64,000 nt of DNA from Lucifuga dentata (Eukaryota; Chordata; Actinopteri; Ophidiiformes; Bythitidae), in assembly GCA_014773175.1 (NCBI GenBank), contig VXCM01003545.1:1-64000 (forward strand), in the 5' to 3' direction. The notes beneath the pieces were generated by a model. That model was given only the letters and a program-made list of their open reading frames with translations. It was not told the origin of the DNA and searched no databases. Below, in pieces: positions 1 to 60,310 of this stretch (position 1 is its first letter; every line of letters begins with the position of its first letter). The position numbers were made by a program, and so were the translations under genes.

Positions 1-1
1 C

Positions 2-574
2 TTCAGAGTCTGGGACAAGATGAAGGACCAGGTCACCTTCACTCCTGTTATTCTGGACCCAAACACTGCAAATAGATGGCTCCATCTGTCTGATGATCTG
101 ACCAGTGTGAGACATGGAGACACATACCAACAACTTCCTGATAATCCAGAGAGAAACACTAAGTGTGCAAAAGTTTTTGGCTCTGAGGGCTTCAACTCAG
201 GGAAACACAGCTGGGACGTGGAGGTGGGAGACCATCCTGTCTGGAATGTGGGTTTGGCTAAGGAGTCAGTGGACAGGAAGGGGGAGATATTAGCATCACC
301 AAAATATGGAATATGGTGTTTGTGGCATCGCAGTGGAAAATACACTAATGGCTGTGGTGAGACACTCACAGTCCAGAAATGTCAGCAGAGGATCAGAGTC
401 CAGCTGGACTATGACAGGGGGGACGTATCCTTCTACAATGCTGAAGACATGACTCACATCTACACTCACAGAGACACTTTTACTGAGAAACTATTTCCAT
501 ATTTCTATGTTGGAGAAGCTGCTGATGCAAAGACGACTGACATCAAAATCTGTCAGACTCAGATTTATCTGTGA
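2..574 (+). CDS. TRIM family protein, C-terminal PRY-SPRY (B30.2) domain, 5'-truncated by window edge
   Basis: The frame is open from the first base and ends at TGA 572-574. It encodes a B30.2 domain: PRY part with ILDPNTA and LHLSDD, then SPRY with GKHSWDVEVGD, WNVGLAKES, RVQLDYDRGDVSFYNAED and FPYFYVGE. It ends KICQTQIYL. In TRIM E3 ligases this domain binds the target, and fish have large arrays of such intronless genes, often linked to innate immunity. The first bases match the second TRIM gene at about 3373, so the RING, B-box and coiled coil should lie just left of the window in the same exon. The methionine at position 20 is internal, not the start. A (TTTC)n/(TTC)n tract follows the stop, and AATAAA at 1183-1188 is a candidate poly(A) signal. 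Exact TRIM subfamily is unknown (TRIM35/NF7-like by general resemblance). Confidence 0.85.
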   Translation, partial: FRVWDKMKDQVTFTPVILDPNTANRWLHLSDDLTSVRHGDTYQQLPDNPERNTKCAKVFGSEGFNSGKHSWDVEVGDHPVWNVGLAKESVDRKGEILASPKYGIWCLWHRSGKYTNGCGETLTVQKCQQRIRVQLDYDRGDVSFYNAEDMTHIYTHRDTFTEKLFPYFYVGEAADAKTTDIKICQTQIYL

Positions 575-576
575 TT

Positions 577-617
<41 letters not shown>

Positions 618-662
618 TTCTTCTTCTTCTTCTTCTTCTTCTTCTTCTTCTTCTTCTTCTTC
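575..662. repeat. (TTTC)n then (TTC)n microsatellite
   Basis: Pure TTTC repeats run into TTC repeats immediately after the stop codon of the first TRIM gene. It would sit in the 3' UTR. Confidence 0.95.
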
Positions 663-2455
663 AGTGGTGGTTAAATCTTTGAAATTAGTCATTGTTTATA
701 GAGGGGAATGAAGTTGAGTTTAATGTAAATGACACCACCTCCATTATTAGGGTTATTGTTTAAGAATATAAAATGTGATCACAGACTTGGAAATATGAAT
801 TTTATTTTCCTTTTACATGAAAACACAGAAAGAAAAAGAAAATTTTTGTCTTGAAGTTTGTCAGTTTATCTGCATGTAGAAATTTTATTTCTGATTTTAA
901 TTATCTGGTTCTTGAAAGTGATTCAATGAGTTTAAAGTTGAAATGTTTGAGAATATTTTTTATTTTCCCTGTGACACACAGAGGGAGAGCATGTTGAGCC
1001 TCACTAGACTAGATTTTACCTACTTGAGCACATTGCTGAACTATGCATGCTGAATTTCCACTTCAGAGTTTCTGTCTGGTGAACATGTTACCTGTTAGAG
1101 TTCATGAAGAAATGAAATGTAGTAAACTGGTTTATTTTGGATCGTCAGCCATGATGAATTCTTCACTGCTGGACTGAATTTGAATAAAGCATGAACCTCT
1201 TCCTGTTTTTATGAATACCTATTGCAGTTTTATCCTGTATCTAGTTAAAGAAAAAAACATGAAGTATGAGAGGCCTCTGGACAAGTTGGTTTAGGGAAAA
1301 TGGACCTTTTATTGATTATTCTGGGACAGATATGAAATGTGCAGTTTTATATAAAATTCATTCCAAAGGGGCTATTTCAGAAACATTTTTCAGTGCCTGC
1401 ACTCATCATATCAGTGGTTTTGTCTTATGGCCCTACAGAGACTCTTTCATTTGTTATCAATTATCATTTGAAATCAAATACAGCTGAATAGACCAGTTTT
1501 TATTTTTAATAAAAGTTGGTGAACCACAGATAAAGTAGAAGGGCATTCATTTGAGCACATACATCCTCCATGGCCAAATACGTTTAGATAATTTTATATA
1601 TTTTTAAACATACACTGGGAAACTTATGGCTGACATAAGGTTCAAACTCCTGATCTGCTTTGCTGGGAGGCAGCAGTGCTAATAACTGCACCATCATAGA
1701 GAAGAAACACCTGTAATTATAAAAGGACTGAATTGATTTACTTGTCATTGGAAATAAAGTAACAGTAGTTGTTAAAATCTGTCTGCATCTGAATGAAACT
1801 GGATCTATTCATGGTCTATCATGCCTGATTTTTAACATTTGTCAGATTGGTGTAGGCCTATTACTTTTGAAAAAACTAACAAAAATATGAAAGAAATGCT
1901 CCAACATTAAGGTATATTTTTAAAAAAAAATCATGTCAGAAACTGTGAGTTTACAGTGTGATAAGTATAACAGATTTAATATCAGATTATTACATTATAT
2001 GTGATGACACATCCCAAAAGAGCTTTAGGAATGAGTTAACAAAAGAAACATAAAGTAAAAATTATACCACCTGGTTATTTTTGTTATACAGCCAANTTTG
2101 TTTCTCAATGAGACTTAAAGAGTTAAATGACAGTAAATTATTTAAATCTGAAAGCTGTACCGACAGCACCATCTGCTGGTGACACAAGTACATGACATTT
2201 CTTCATAATTTACCTCATGACAGGTCAGAGACACAGAAAGNTGACACAAGTACATGACATTTCTTCATAATTTACCTCATGACAGGTCAGAGACACAGAA
2301 AGCATATGTGTCATTGTCAAACAGAACCGAGACACCATTACAGGGTGTGAGACCTCTGCTGAAAAACACACATTTGGAGGATTAAAAGTAAAAAGTTGGG
2401 GGGACTGCAATTTGGTGAGTGTTGCTATCAAAAGATAATTCAGATACCAAAGCAA
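663..2455. other. 3' UTR of first TRIM gene and intergenic spacer
   Basis: AT-rich sequence with no recognisable gene. AATAAA at 1183-1188 may end the first TRIM transcript. A 61-nt exact direct repeat (2180-2240 and 2242-2302) flanks a single N at 2241 and looks like an assembly artefact. The promoter and 5' UTR of the second TRIM gene must lie in the right part, but I see no clear TATA element. Confidence 0.6.
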
Positions 2456-2566
2456 ATGGCTGAGAAAATTGCTCTACTTGAAAGTTTCCTGAGTTGTCAN
2501 AGATAATTCAGATACCAAAGCAAATGGCTGAGAAAATTGCTCTACTTGAAAGTTTCCTGAGTTGTC
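2433..2566 (+). repeat. 66-nt false direct duplication around N2500, inside the RING coding region
   Basis: 2433-2498 and 2501-2566 are identical, separated by one base and an N. The second copy shifts the frame and adds a stop inside the RING. Removing it restores a normal TRIM start, so this is most likely an unmerged contig overlap. Confidence 0.85.
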
Positions 2567-3915
2567 GTGTGTTCAGCGATGTTCAGAGATCCTGTTTCTC
2601 TGAGATGCAACCACAGCTTCTGTTCCAGCTTCCTGCAGAAATTCTGGGAACAAACTAAAAACAAAAACTGTCCCATTTGTAAAAGAAAATTTTCAAAGGA
2701 GTTTCCAGACGTGAATTTTTCTCTGAAGGATCTGGCTGATTCCTTTGCTGGGAGACAGAAAACTGGACTATCTGAGACTGAAAAAGGAGCAGCAGAGGAT
2801 GTGGTGTGTATTAAACACAAAGAAGAGCTTAGATTGTTTTGTGAGGACGAGCAGAGAGCTGTGTGTTCTGTGTGTGAATTCTCTCACCATCAAAGTCACA
2901 AGGTGGTTCCTATAGAACAAGCAGTCATGGAGCTGAAGAACCAACTGAAATCTGACTTAAAGTCTCTGCAGGACAAGATGAACAAATACAAAGAAGCTGA
3001 GAAAACCTACAATAAAATGATTCAACAGTCCAAGAAGCAGCTGTTGTCCACAGAGAAACAGATCAGAGCCGAGTTCAAGAAGCTCCAGCAGCTCCTGAAA
3101 GAGGAAGAGGAGTCCAGACTGGCAGCTCTGAGGGAGGAAGAGGAGCAGAAGGGGAAGTGTGTCAGCAGAGAGATGAAGATGATTGAGGAGAAGATCTCCT
3201 CTCTGTCAGACAGCATCCGTGCTGTTGAAGAAGACCTGCAGAAAGACAACGTGCCGTTCCTCAGCAGCTACAAAGCCACTCAGAGCAGAACCAGATCCCA
3301 GTGCTCACTGTCAGATCCACAGCTGCTCTCAGGAGCCCTGATAGATGTGGCCAAACACCTGGGAAACCTGTCCTTCAGAGTCTGGGACAAGATGAAGGAC
3401 CAGGTCACCTTCACTCCTGTTATTCTGGACCCAAACACCGCACACGGATGTCTCCATCTGTCTGATGATCTGACCAGTGTGAGACAGGGAGACAAACAAC
3501 AACAACTTCCTGATAATCCAGAGAGAAACACTAAGTATGCTCATGTTTTAGGCTCTGAGGGCTTCAGCTCAGGGAAACACAGCTGGGACGTGGAGGTGGG
3601 AGACCATCCTGACTGGAATGTGGGTTTGGCTAAGGAGTCAGTGGACAGGAAGGGGAAGATATTAGTAGCACCAAAATATGGATTCTGGTATTTGTTGCAT
3701 TGCAGTGGAAAATACACTAATGGCTGTGGTGAGACACTCACAGTGCAGAAAAGTCTGCAGAGGATCAGAGTCCAGCTGGACTATGACAGGGGGGACGTGT
3801 CCTTCTACAACGCTGAAGACATGACTCACATCTACACTCACAGAGACACTTTTACTGAGAAACTATTTCCATATTTCTATGTTGGAGAAGCTGCTGATGC
3901 AAAGACGACTGACAT
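2456..3915 (+). CDS. TRIM E3 ligase-like protein (RING, B-box, coiled coil, PRY-SPRY), intronless, broken by assembly joins
   Basis: The best start is ATG 2456 (MAEKIALLESFLSC). This frame stops at once because 2501-2566 is an exact second copy of 2433-2498 behind a single N. Omitting that copy joins codon CAn (2498-2500) to GTG 2567 and gives the expected C-x2-C start of a RING. In that numbering the RING ligands are C14, C17, C29, H31, C34, then Phe37 where Cys is expected, then C50 and C53. A type-2 B-box follows at about residues 96-137 (CxxH, VCSVC, two His), a Lys/Glu-rich coiled coil at about 135-240, and PRY-SPRY from about 290. The PRY-SPRY closely matches the upstream TRIM fragment. 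The last 9 or so codons and the stop are missing after the N at 3916; the T-rich extension to 3958 is not real protein. RING TRIMs are ubiquitin ligases, but the lost ligand makes activity doubtful. Confidence 0.85.
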
Positions 3916-4469
3916 NTTTTTTTTTTTTGTTTTTTGGTGGTTAGTCTTTGCATGGTGAACGGGATAAACAGAATTTTACATATCAGTCTCTGATCTCTTA
4001 TGTTATGGGTTCTTGTGCAACTTTACATAAAATTTGATCACAGACATATTCACATACAATAAAATGTAAGTAAATACAGGTTTTAAAATATTCAGATTTT
4101 AAACTAATTACATTAAAAATCTGTTTAGATTACATCTTGATAGCGATACCGTGGTTATTTTTCAATTAAAAAAACTACAGTATAATCATTTAGCTATAGA
4201 TTTTGTTATTGCTAAAATGAACATGAGAAAAATATAATAAATGCAAACTTAATCAACTCCAAGAAGCAATTTTGACAAAATTTTTGTGATGAAAAGTATG
4301 AAACCAACAATGGTTTAATTTGAGCCAATTTGAGTTTTATGCAAAACCTATGAAAAGTGTTTTAATTGCAGAACATATTTTAATTTCCATGAAAAAAAAT
4401 CTTATTTGTGGATTAAACAGTTTAAATACAACTTTTAAGTTTCTCATCTTTTCTTCATATACATTTGAT

Positions 4470-4562
4470 CATTTACTGCTGGAATAGGCTCCAGCCCCCC
4501 CCCCCTNCCAGCCCCCCCCCCCGTGACCCTCAACAGGACAAACAAAATGGATGGATGGATGT
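4470..4562 (+). repeat. Decayed interspersed repeat tail ending in (TGGA)n
   Basis: 'ACTGCTGGAATAGGCTCCAG', a C-run, 'GTGACCCTCAACAGGA', then (ATGG)n repeats. I recall this layout as the 3' tail of a very common fish interspersed repeat. The C-run is duplicated around N4507. The family is assigned from memory only. Confidence 0.5.
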
Positions 4563-5623
4563 ATTTGAATTAAATTGCCTGTTTGCAGAATTAAAATTAA
4601 TTCTGAGTCTTAACTGAATAAAAATAATCATATCTTCAATTTAAAAGTGCAAACAATAAGTTTTGTTTGATCTCTTTTGTAAGAATACATTTTACACTGA
4701 TTAACTCTGATTTCACTTTATATGAAAAGCATCAAACATAGCTGTAAACACAGAGAAACAGACTTCTATTGAAATATCATTTTATTGATAACACCTTAAC
4801 ACATTTTCTTGAAGTTGGAGAAACACGTGGAGCACACAAGAGAACAGAGCAATAATCCGAATAATCAGAGAACTAGAGGATTAATATTATACAGAAGAAA
4901 CCCAAAGTGACAGAAAGACAAAGGGAAAGTAGAAAGAGCAAAAAGCAGAGAAATGATTGATAAAAGTTGGAAACAAAGACCAAAGAGAAGCCAACTCAGT
5001 GCTGTCAGTGCAACTTAGTGAGTGTGTGAGGAAGAAGAGGCCGAGTTCAGCGAGAGCAAGGTGGCTGCAGCTTCTCTCAGTGAAGCATCAGGTGACTGAA
5101 GAGTCGACAGGAAGGAAGCAGAGACTCAGATCACGAGTCGACACAAGCAGGGCTGGAGTTTATGATGAAGGCTGCACTATCCAGCCTGTTCATCCTCCAG
5201 CTTCACTTTTACAGCTTCTCTCCCTCTTCTTCTTTTATACTGTTTTTGGATTTTACAGCTGTTATTACTGTAAGATGTAAAACAAGAGTAATAATGGCTA
5301 TAAAATCAGAAAACTGCACATAATGATCATTGCTTTTAGTTTTTATCTGTTTTCACCAAGGAATACTGAGAGCAGATGTGTATAAACTGATTTTCACCAA
5401 GACTGTTCGTCATTATAAATCTAAAAACTGTTATTTCCTGCATCAAGAAGACAGATTGTTGTAATTTACCTAAAAAAAAAAAAAAAAAAAANAAAAAAAA
5501 AAAAAAAAAAAGATCATCCCTTTAAGTCCCTTAAAGTAAAAATCATATATGGTTAAACTACAGTAACTTTCAGTCATTGTTTTGGTGATTTCTTATCAGG
5601 TTTTTACACTTTTCTAATATACT

Positions 5624-5654
<31 letters not shown>

Positions 5655-6092
5655 CGTAATTGATCAGTGAAGATTTTTTATTCTGTAATAAATTCTATAT
5701 AAAATCCACAACTTTTACTTTTGATAATTCACACAAAAAAAGAACTGGTTTATCATTGTTGGCTCATTAAATTTCATAAAATGAGCCTTATGGCTAAAAA
5801 TCGTTCAGATGCTGATAGCAGATGCATAAAGTTCAATACTTTTGTTCTCTAAATCACAATATGCAGCAGAATCATGATCAGAATGTGAAAATATCATCAG
5901 GATGATCATCCATAATAGTTCAGTTTTGACCAACAGTTATAATGGAAGCTGCTTCTGATTCTACGCTGATAAACTCTTTTCTGACTGGATTGTCTGTTAG
6001 ACTTACATTAAAATCGACTTATTGGGCAGCTACACTAAAGCATCAGTCTGCCGTCCATCTGCCGTCCTGCTTGTGCTTTAATTTGTGTGATG

Positions 6093-6106
6093 GCGCCCCC
6101 TGCTGG
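6093..6106 (-). promoter_or_regulatory. CTCF-like motif
   Basis: The minus strand reads CCAGCAGGGGGCGC, a full match to the CTCF core consensus. It lies between the TRIM array and camk2b, where an insulator would make sense. This is a motif match only, and such sequence is also frequent in repeats. Confidence 0.25.
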
Positions 6107-9100
6107 AGCTCATTCCTGCTCTGTAGTGCCTCTATTCTGCTGGACTGTAGTGCTGCTCCTCCTGCAGCTCATAAAGCAGCTTCTCTCTAACGGCAACAAG
6201 CTGCTCTCTGCACTGACAACACAGAGCCCCATAGAAAAGCATGCTAAGTAATCTTCATCACATTCTCATCATAGTCATCCTCAGTGCCACAATCGTTACT
6301 CTATTCAGCTTCATCTTCATTATATCACCGAGACAAAAATAGTTATATGCACTTAAAAAGCTGAGAAAATAGATAGAGAAGGGTGTAATATACCAGCATT
6401 CAGTAGAAAATGAGAAAAATCAAAAGGAAAACACCAACAAAAAAAAAAAAAAACNAAAAAAAAAAAAAAAAAAAAAAGAAATGCAGCTACAATGCTAGCT
6501 AGTTGCAGTTGTATAATACTGTTTACTCCCTCATTTTAAATATGTGAGTCTTATACTGATTTTCAAGGCTAGAAAACACACTAAGAAGAACAAAAGAACA
6601 ACACCTTTGTACTGTACATGCTGCTATGTCTTCTTTTTTTTGGAGGGGGTGGAGGGGGGGTCATGTTTGGATAGCACGATCACACATGAATGCCTTCAGG
6701 TAACCTTTGACCTTTTACGGTGAAGGTCATGAACACTGTTACTGGATGAGACACAGGAACAATACAAAGACTCAGTGAGTTCACCTTGAAAAGCCGCTTC
6801 CAAATGTTTTTTCACCTGAAGCAAGGTGACTTCTGTGTGGAGGGACAGTTCACACAGAATACACACCTGTATCATACGAACTCAAAGTCAGAAATGTCCC
6901 ACTCAGGCAAAGTGCTGCTGACCTGAGTGGGAGAGATAATAGATAAAATAAGCAAAAATTAAAGTCAAAAAACGGCATAATTGTTAAGCTGACGATTAAA
7001 AAAAAGCAAAAAAAACCCCAAAACAAAACAAAAAAAAAAAAACGNAAAAAAAAAAAAACGTAATTCACACAACGTTGGTCAGTGTTTTCAGTAAAACACA
7101 TGCAGGATGCAACTTGGGTGTACTATCCCTTTAAAAAAAACAAAGTCACGTGTTACATTGAACAGTGCCCCTCTGAACAACAGCACACGGTACTTGCATG
7201 AGTGCACGAGCTGTTCAATAGGAAAACAAAAACAAAGAAAATCACAATTACAATTAACGCCAAAATAAATAAATAAATAATCAAAATAAATATAAACCTG
7301 AGGACTAATCACCAATTCCACTAACCGCCGGGTCTCTCCTGTCTTGGTCTGACCAATCAGGACAAGACGACTGTGAAGGCAGCCAATGGCAGACAAGGAA
7401 AGGACACCAAACTCCCCCGAAAAAAATCAGTTTTCAGAGTTTTCAGCTCTGTAAAGTCCATCCATTCATTCCCAACGCATCTGGCACAAGCACGACTGTG
7501 TATCATACAAAGCTGATAAACTTAAGTGTAACATAAGTCAAAGAGCATTACAGTAAAAACATGAAAAACATCATCCATGAAAAAAAAAAATACACACATC
7601 AAATCATAAGAAAAGTTCAGTCCTGGGCTGAAGGCAGAGGACTGATGTGTCCCCTGAAATAAAGCCTTCTGCTTCCAAACGTCCCCTCTACCATAACACA
7701 TGCTGACAAAATGTCCCCCGGGGCTGGAAATACACAATGAGGGTAACAGATGTACACACACACACATACACGCACACACACACTGCACCCTGTAGCTAAA
7801 GACTGCCCTTAAATGAGGAACCAGACCACAGAAAAGCTCAAATAAAAATGAAAATACAAGTAGAATCTAACGCTAACCTCTTTTTTCTTGTTCTGGAGCT
7901 GAAACATTTGACTGAGGTCAGACTTCTGAAAAACCAAAACATCTAAGCAGCATCTCACCAACAACCAGCTCTGCTCCTCACACATGATCAGCGCTACATT
8001 TGGGCTGGTTGGTGACTCTCAGCCTCATGGCCACACTACTCTGCCTGGATTCTCCACTTTGCTGCTCAACAATCAACCAAATTTAACTTTGCTGGGTCGC
8101 TGCTGCTGACTTTCAAATGGTGCAACAAATGAGAATATCTTAATGGCTGCATGCGATTTCAGTAGAAGTGACAAATCAATGTGTGGAGCAGTAACATAAT
8201 ACAAATGTGAAATCCTTTAGTGATCTGGGCCAAAAGTAGCAGTTAGAGCGACCAGCGACTGCTAAGTAACATAATAATAATAATAACTTTGCAATTGAAA
8301 TGCAAATGAAAGGTGAGTTGTAAAAAAGCAGGTAAGGTTTTTTTAAATATTGTAAAAATCACATTTTTTTTATTGTGCATTTCCGTAATATCAACCAAAA
8401 TGATGTAAGATTAAAATAAAAAATCTCTAAATAAATAAACCAAACACAATTTGATATGTACAGGTTGATATTACTAGGTACGCACAATAATAAATACGAC
8501 TGTAAAAATTTATAAAAATGTTTACCTGTTTTTCCAAATGAACTCTACATTTTATATTACTGAATGTAGGCAGTGAGGTGAGGGATGCACAAATCGCGTA
8601 CTGCAGTACCACAATTTGAGAGCCACAGTTCTAAGATAAATGGGGGTCTACTAGTAAAATTTTAACACAATCTTTTTAATTAAGGGAAAAAAAGATTATT
8701 TTGTTAGTGTTTAACATCCCCCATAAACTCATAAATACACATACATACTGTAGGTTTGATGTGCATTAGGGAGCTGCAGTTGTTAAATGCAAACATAGTC
8801 TTTGTTTTGTCATGGGTGAAATGACAAAGTGTTCAAATGTTACTGTCCAATACAGTCGCATATCTTAGAATATGGACAGAAAACCTCAGTATCATGTTTC
8901 AGCGTTACAGGAAAAAATAATGAAATCTAAAAAAAAACCTTTCTGGGTCACGGTTAAGCAGAGGCTAATCTGAAAGTGGAACAGGACTTGTGTTCTCTGT
9001 GGGCTGAAGCTCACACGTGTCATGTTTAAAGGACGCCTCGACTCCATGTCTGTGCGAGTGCACACGATGGCTTCAGCAGTGAGAAAAGTTACTCTTTTCT

Positions 9101-9599
9101 CACTCTGAGCTATGAGCTATTTGTCATTTTGAATGGAACACATGAAATAAGATTTAAGCAAAAAAAAATATCGTAAATTCAAACATATTGGTATTCAACA
9201 GTCGCCAAGCAACAGCAGGAGCCACCGACAGCGCTTCCCTTGAGCCATACGGGCTGTGCTGCTGAGCGAGACAAGGCAGGTGCAGCATTATATTAAGAGA
9301 AATACAAGAGATATGGTTAAAAAAAAAAAAAATCGATTTGTATTTCTTAATGCGATATTTACAGCAGCTGCAGCTGGCAGCACATTTTATGACGCTGCTG
9401 TTTCAGTTTTCACCACAGGGGGCGCTGGAGTGGCTCTCTATTATATCAATTCTTCTTCACAGTCTTTTCAACATGAAGACAGCAAATCAGTTCATGATGA
9501 AGCTCGTATTGCACTGTCTTTTAGTACGTCTGAAGCGTTCACGTTTTGGACGCAGGAAGACACTGAGCTTAGCTAGCAGCTAATCATCCTATCCAGCCA

Positions 9600-10482
9600 T
9601 TCACATTGCAACAAGGGAAAAAAAAAACAAAAACAAGGTTCCTCTGACTATACAAAGTCATTCTTTTTAAACTAGCACACAACCACAAACACACACAAGC
9701 ACTCGCTTGCTACACTCACACTTGACACCCATTAAACACACCCCTTCCAAAAAAAAAAAAAAAAAANAAAAAAAAAAAAAAACAGAAAAGAAATGACCAT
9801 GAGTTTGGGCGCAGTAATAGATAACATGCATGAAGCAAATTACAAAAACTGCCAATATAATTTTCCACTTAATAGCTACGATAAAAAACAGCCACTGTTA
9901 ATATGGAGGGGAAAAAATCATGCTTCCTTAAAAAGATAGAGGAAAAACAAACAAAAAAAGATTTCCTTCAACTCTAGAAACCACTGGCGTTAAGAATTTC
10001 GAATTATACAAATACATATACAATTGCAATTGTGTAATAATAGTAATTATTATAATATAGTAATGATAATAATAGATTTCACTCAAAACTTTACATACTG
10101 TATTTCCAGTGCAGTGTTTATGTCACACAAGTGTGGATTCACAGGTGGACACAGAGGGTCGGTGTGACACAAAACTGCAGGGGATGGGGGGGTGGNCAAA
10201 AAAAAAAAAGTACCCACTGCGATGGAGTTGGAGGAAAGAAGAGGAAGTCGGGGCTGAAACCGCTGTAGAAGAGATTTCGTTTGCTGTTGGACTGTCAGTA
10301 GGTTTTGCATGGCAGGTTGTGACAGGGGGCGGTAGTACTAAAAGAAAGAGAGATGCATGCTGGGGGTNGTGGAGTGCCGTCCCCAACCCAACTCTGGATG
10401 TGTTCTTTCACCTCTTCGTCTTCCTCTCGCTCTCTCTCTCTCCGGCAGAGCACTCAGACAGACAGAGCGATGGCATTCAACC
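9600..10482 (-). other. camk2b: Probable start of camk2b 3' UTR exon
   Basis: On the minus strand a strong pyrimidine tract (GCTTTTTTTTCTTCTCAG) ends at an AG whose exon would begin at 10,482. The last coding exon has a potential donor TGAG|GTACGG just after the stop codon (exon edge at 11,565). Splicing directly after the stop would fit this acceptor. The left boundary given is arbitrary, since the UTR end is unknown. Confidence 0.4.
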
Positions 10483-10582
10483 CTGAGAAGAAAAAAAAGC
10501 CTCAAGTGTATTAAATATGTAACTTCGACTGACATCAGATGTCAGTCAAAACACAAGGCTCTATATCGCTAGTTTGTAGCCT

Positions 10583-10609
10583 GGCTACAGAACGAGAAGT
10601 TCTGTAGCC
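10583..10609. repeat. Perfect 11-bp hairpin
   Basis: GGCTACAGAAC at 10583-10593 is followed after 5 nt by its exact reverse complement at 10599-10609. Confidence 0.8.
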
Positions 10610-10854
10610 TAACAGAACTCCACTGCAGGACAACCTTGAAATGCTTAGTTATCTGCAATTTGTACTGAAGCAATAGTTTATCAGAATTTACAACTACAGC
10701 AGTCACTGAATGCAACACAAACCTTTTTTGATCTCCTGAAACTAGTGAACTTTGCCTTTTCTAAGCTAGTTCTCCTGCATGCAGAGAATCTTTGAGTAAA
10801 CTCAACAGGCAAAATAGTACAAATGCTCTAAAACACTATGCTTGCATGCACAGT

Positions 10855-11060
10855 ATACTCTGATTTTTGTGTGTGTATTGCAATTAAGGTAAAAGTGTGA
10901 GTAAGCCATATACATGGAAGGAATTAACAGGATTCCATCATTCCTGTGTATACGTGACCTGCTGTTTGATCAGTGAATGAGGGAAAGCACACCAGGTTAG
11001 GAAATGCATGCAGAGATTTCTTACTCAGTTTAGGACAATGGTCTGTAACAAAATACACCA
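10855..11060. repeat. Dispersed repeat, copy 1 (related to 61,045-61,180)
   Basis: Shares 'ACTCTGATTTTTGT', an 'ATTAAGGT' block, 'GGGAAAG' and 'GGAAATGCAT' in the same order and spacing with the sequence near 61.05-61.18 kb. Family unknown. Confidence 0.5.
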
Positions 11061-11565
11061 ACATCAGTTTATGTCGATTGAACTGTGGTGTTTATATAAC
11101 ATTTGAAAATAACTGATTTATTGCTTTAAAGTATAATGAAAGTTTTCACGTGCATGTAAACGTAACACGATATTGCATGTTTTCCATCTCTCTCTGCTCC
11201 ACCCACAACTGATGAGCTAAATCAGGTGTGTTCAGCCAAACAAAATCTGGGAGGCACCAGCTCTTGAGCAGCTGAACACAACTGTTGTAGCTAATCAGGT
11301 GGGTCGAACAGGCAGAGATAGAAAACATGCAGTTCTGTGGAACTTGGGGACCAGGATTGAGAGACGCTTCTCTAAAGATAGAAAATACCACTTCTTCCTT
11401 TGACTGTATTCCTACATGTTTAAAGCAGTCCTCTTGCCATTCTGCAGTTATAAATCTGGCTACTGAAAGTACTCATCTCCAGATGTGCATTTTCAACATG
11501 CATTCGCTCTTTTGCTGCTTCTGCTGTCACTTTCCTCCCAGTTGTCCCAGCGTGGACTCCGTACC

Positions 11566-59762
<48,197 letters not shown>

Positions 59763-60178
59763 CTGTGAAGACAAAACAGAGAGAGGAGGGACGGTGGGGA
59801 GGTGGAGGAAGTGAAAAGAAGGATGAGATGGAGAGAGGGAATAGAGGGATGGAAGGTGAAGGAGAGAAGAGAAGATGCAGATGAAGGGTGATGGGCAGGG
59901 GGATCCCAGTGCGAGAATAATAAAATCAGACACAAAAAGAATTAAAGGCCATGTGACAGCAATGTAAGAAGATAGAAGAAGGAAGAGGATCGATAACAGG
60001 ACAGAGATAAGGAGGAGGAGGAAGAGGAGGAGGAGGAAGGATCAATGCATATAAAGACATGGGGGAGAGTGCGGGTGAAGGAGAAAAAATCATTTCGCTT
60101 TGCTTTTTTAAAACATGACGAGAGACAAGAGCAGCAACAGCAGAACAACAACCTGCCAGACAAACAATGACAGCCTGA

Positions 60179-60310
60179 GGAGAGGAGAGGAGAGGAAAGG
60201 AAAGGAAAGGAAAGGAAAGGAAAGGAAAGGAAAGGAAAGGAAANGGAGAGGAGAGGAGAGGAAAGGAAAGGAAAGGAAAGGAAAGGAAAGGAAAGGAAAG
60301 GAAAGGAAAG
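60179..60310. repeat. (GGAAA)n microsatellite, duplicated around N60244
   Basis: GGAGA and GGAAA pentamers; the pattern restarts after the N, so its length is unreliable. Confidence 0.9.

Larger units (their letters stand above)
3916..10481. other. Intergenic spacer between TRIM array and the convergent camk2b gene; right part probably camk2b 3' UTR
   Basis: No convincing coding sequence in either strand. It holds single-N joins (3916, 4507, 5492, 6455, 7045, 9767, 10196, 10368), many in poly-A or poly-C tracts, a decayed interspersed repeat tail near 4470-4560, and (CA)n near 7755. The two transcription units are tail to tail. If the splice acceptor at 10,482 is right, the camk2b 3' UTR extends leftward from there. 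TTTATT on the plus strand (AATAAA on the minus strand) occurs at several places, including near 4781, 5673 and 8368, and I cannot choose between them. Confidence 0.5.

Noticed and set aside
4957..5280. 107-aa open frame in the intergenic spacer
   Set aside because: No recognisable domain, AT-rich context, no paralogue in the window.
9410..9425. Second CTCF-like motif (ACCACAGGGGGCGC)
   Set aside because: Several mismatches in the left half of the consensus.
9256..9583. Two overlapping ~100-aa open frames near 9.3-9.6 kb
   Set aside because: No recognised domain, no splice context; lies in the probable camk2b 3' UTR or spacer.
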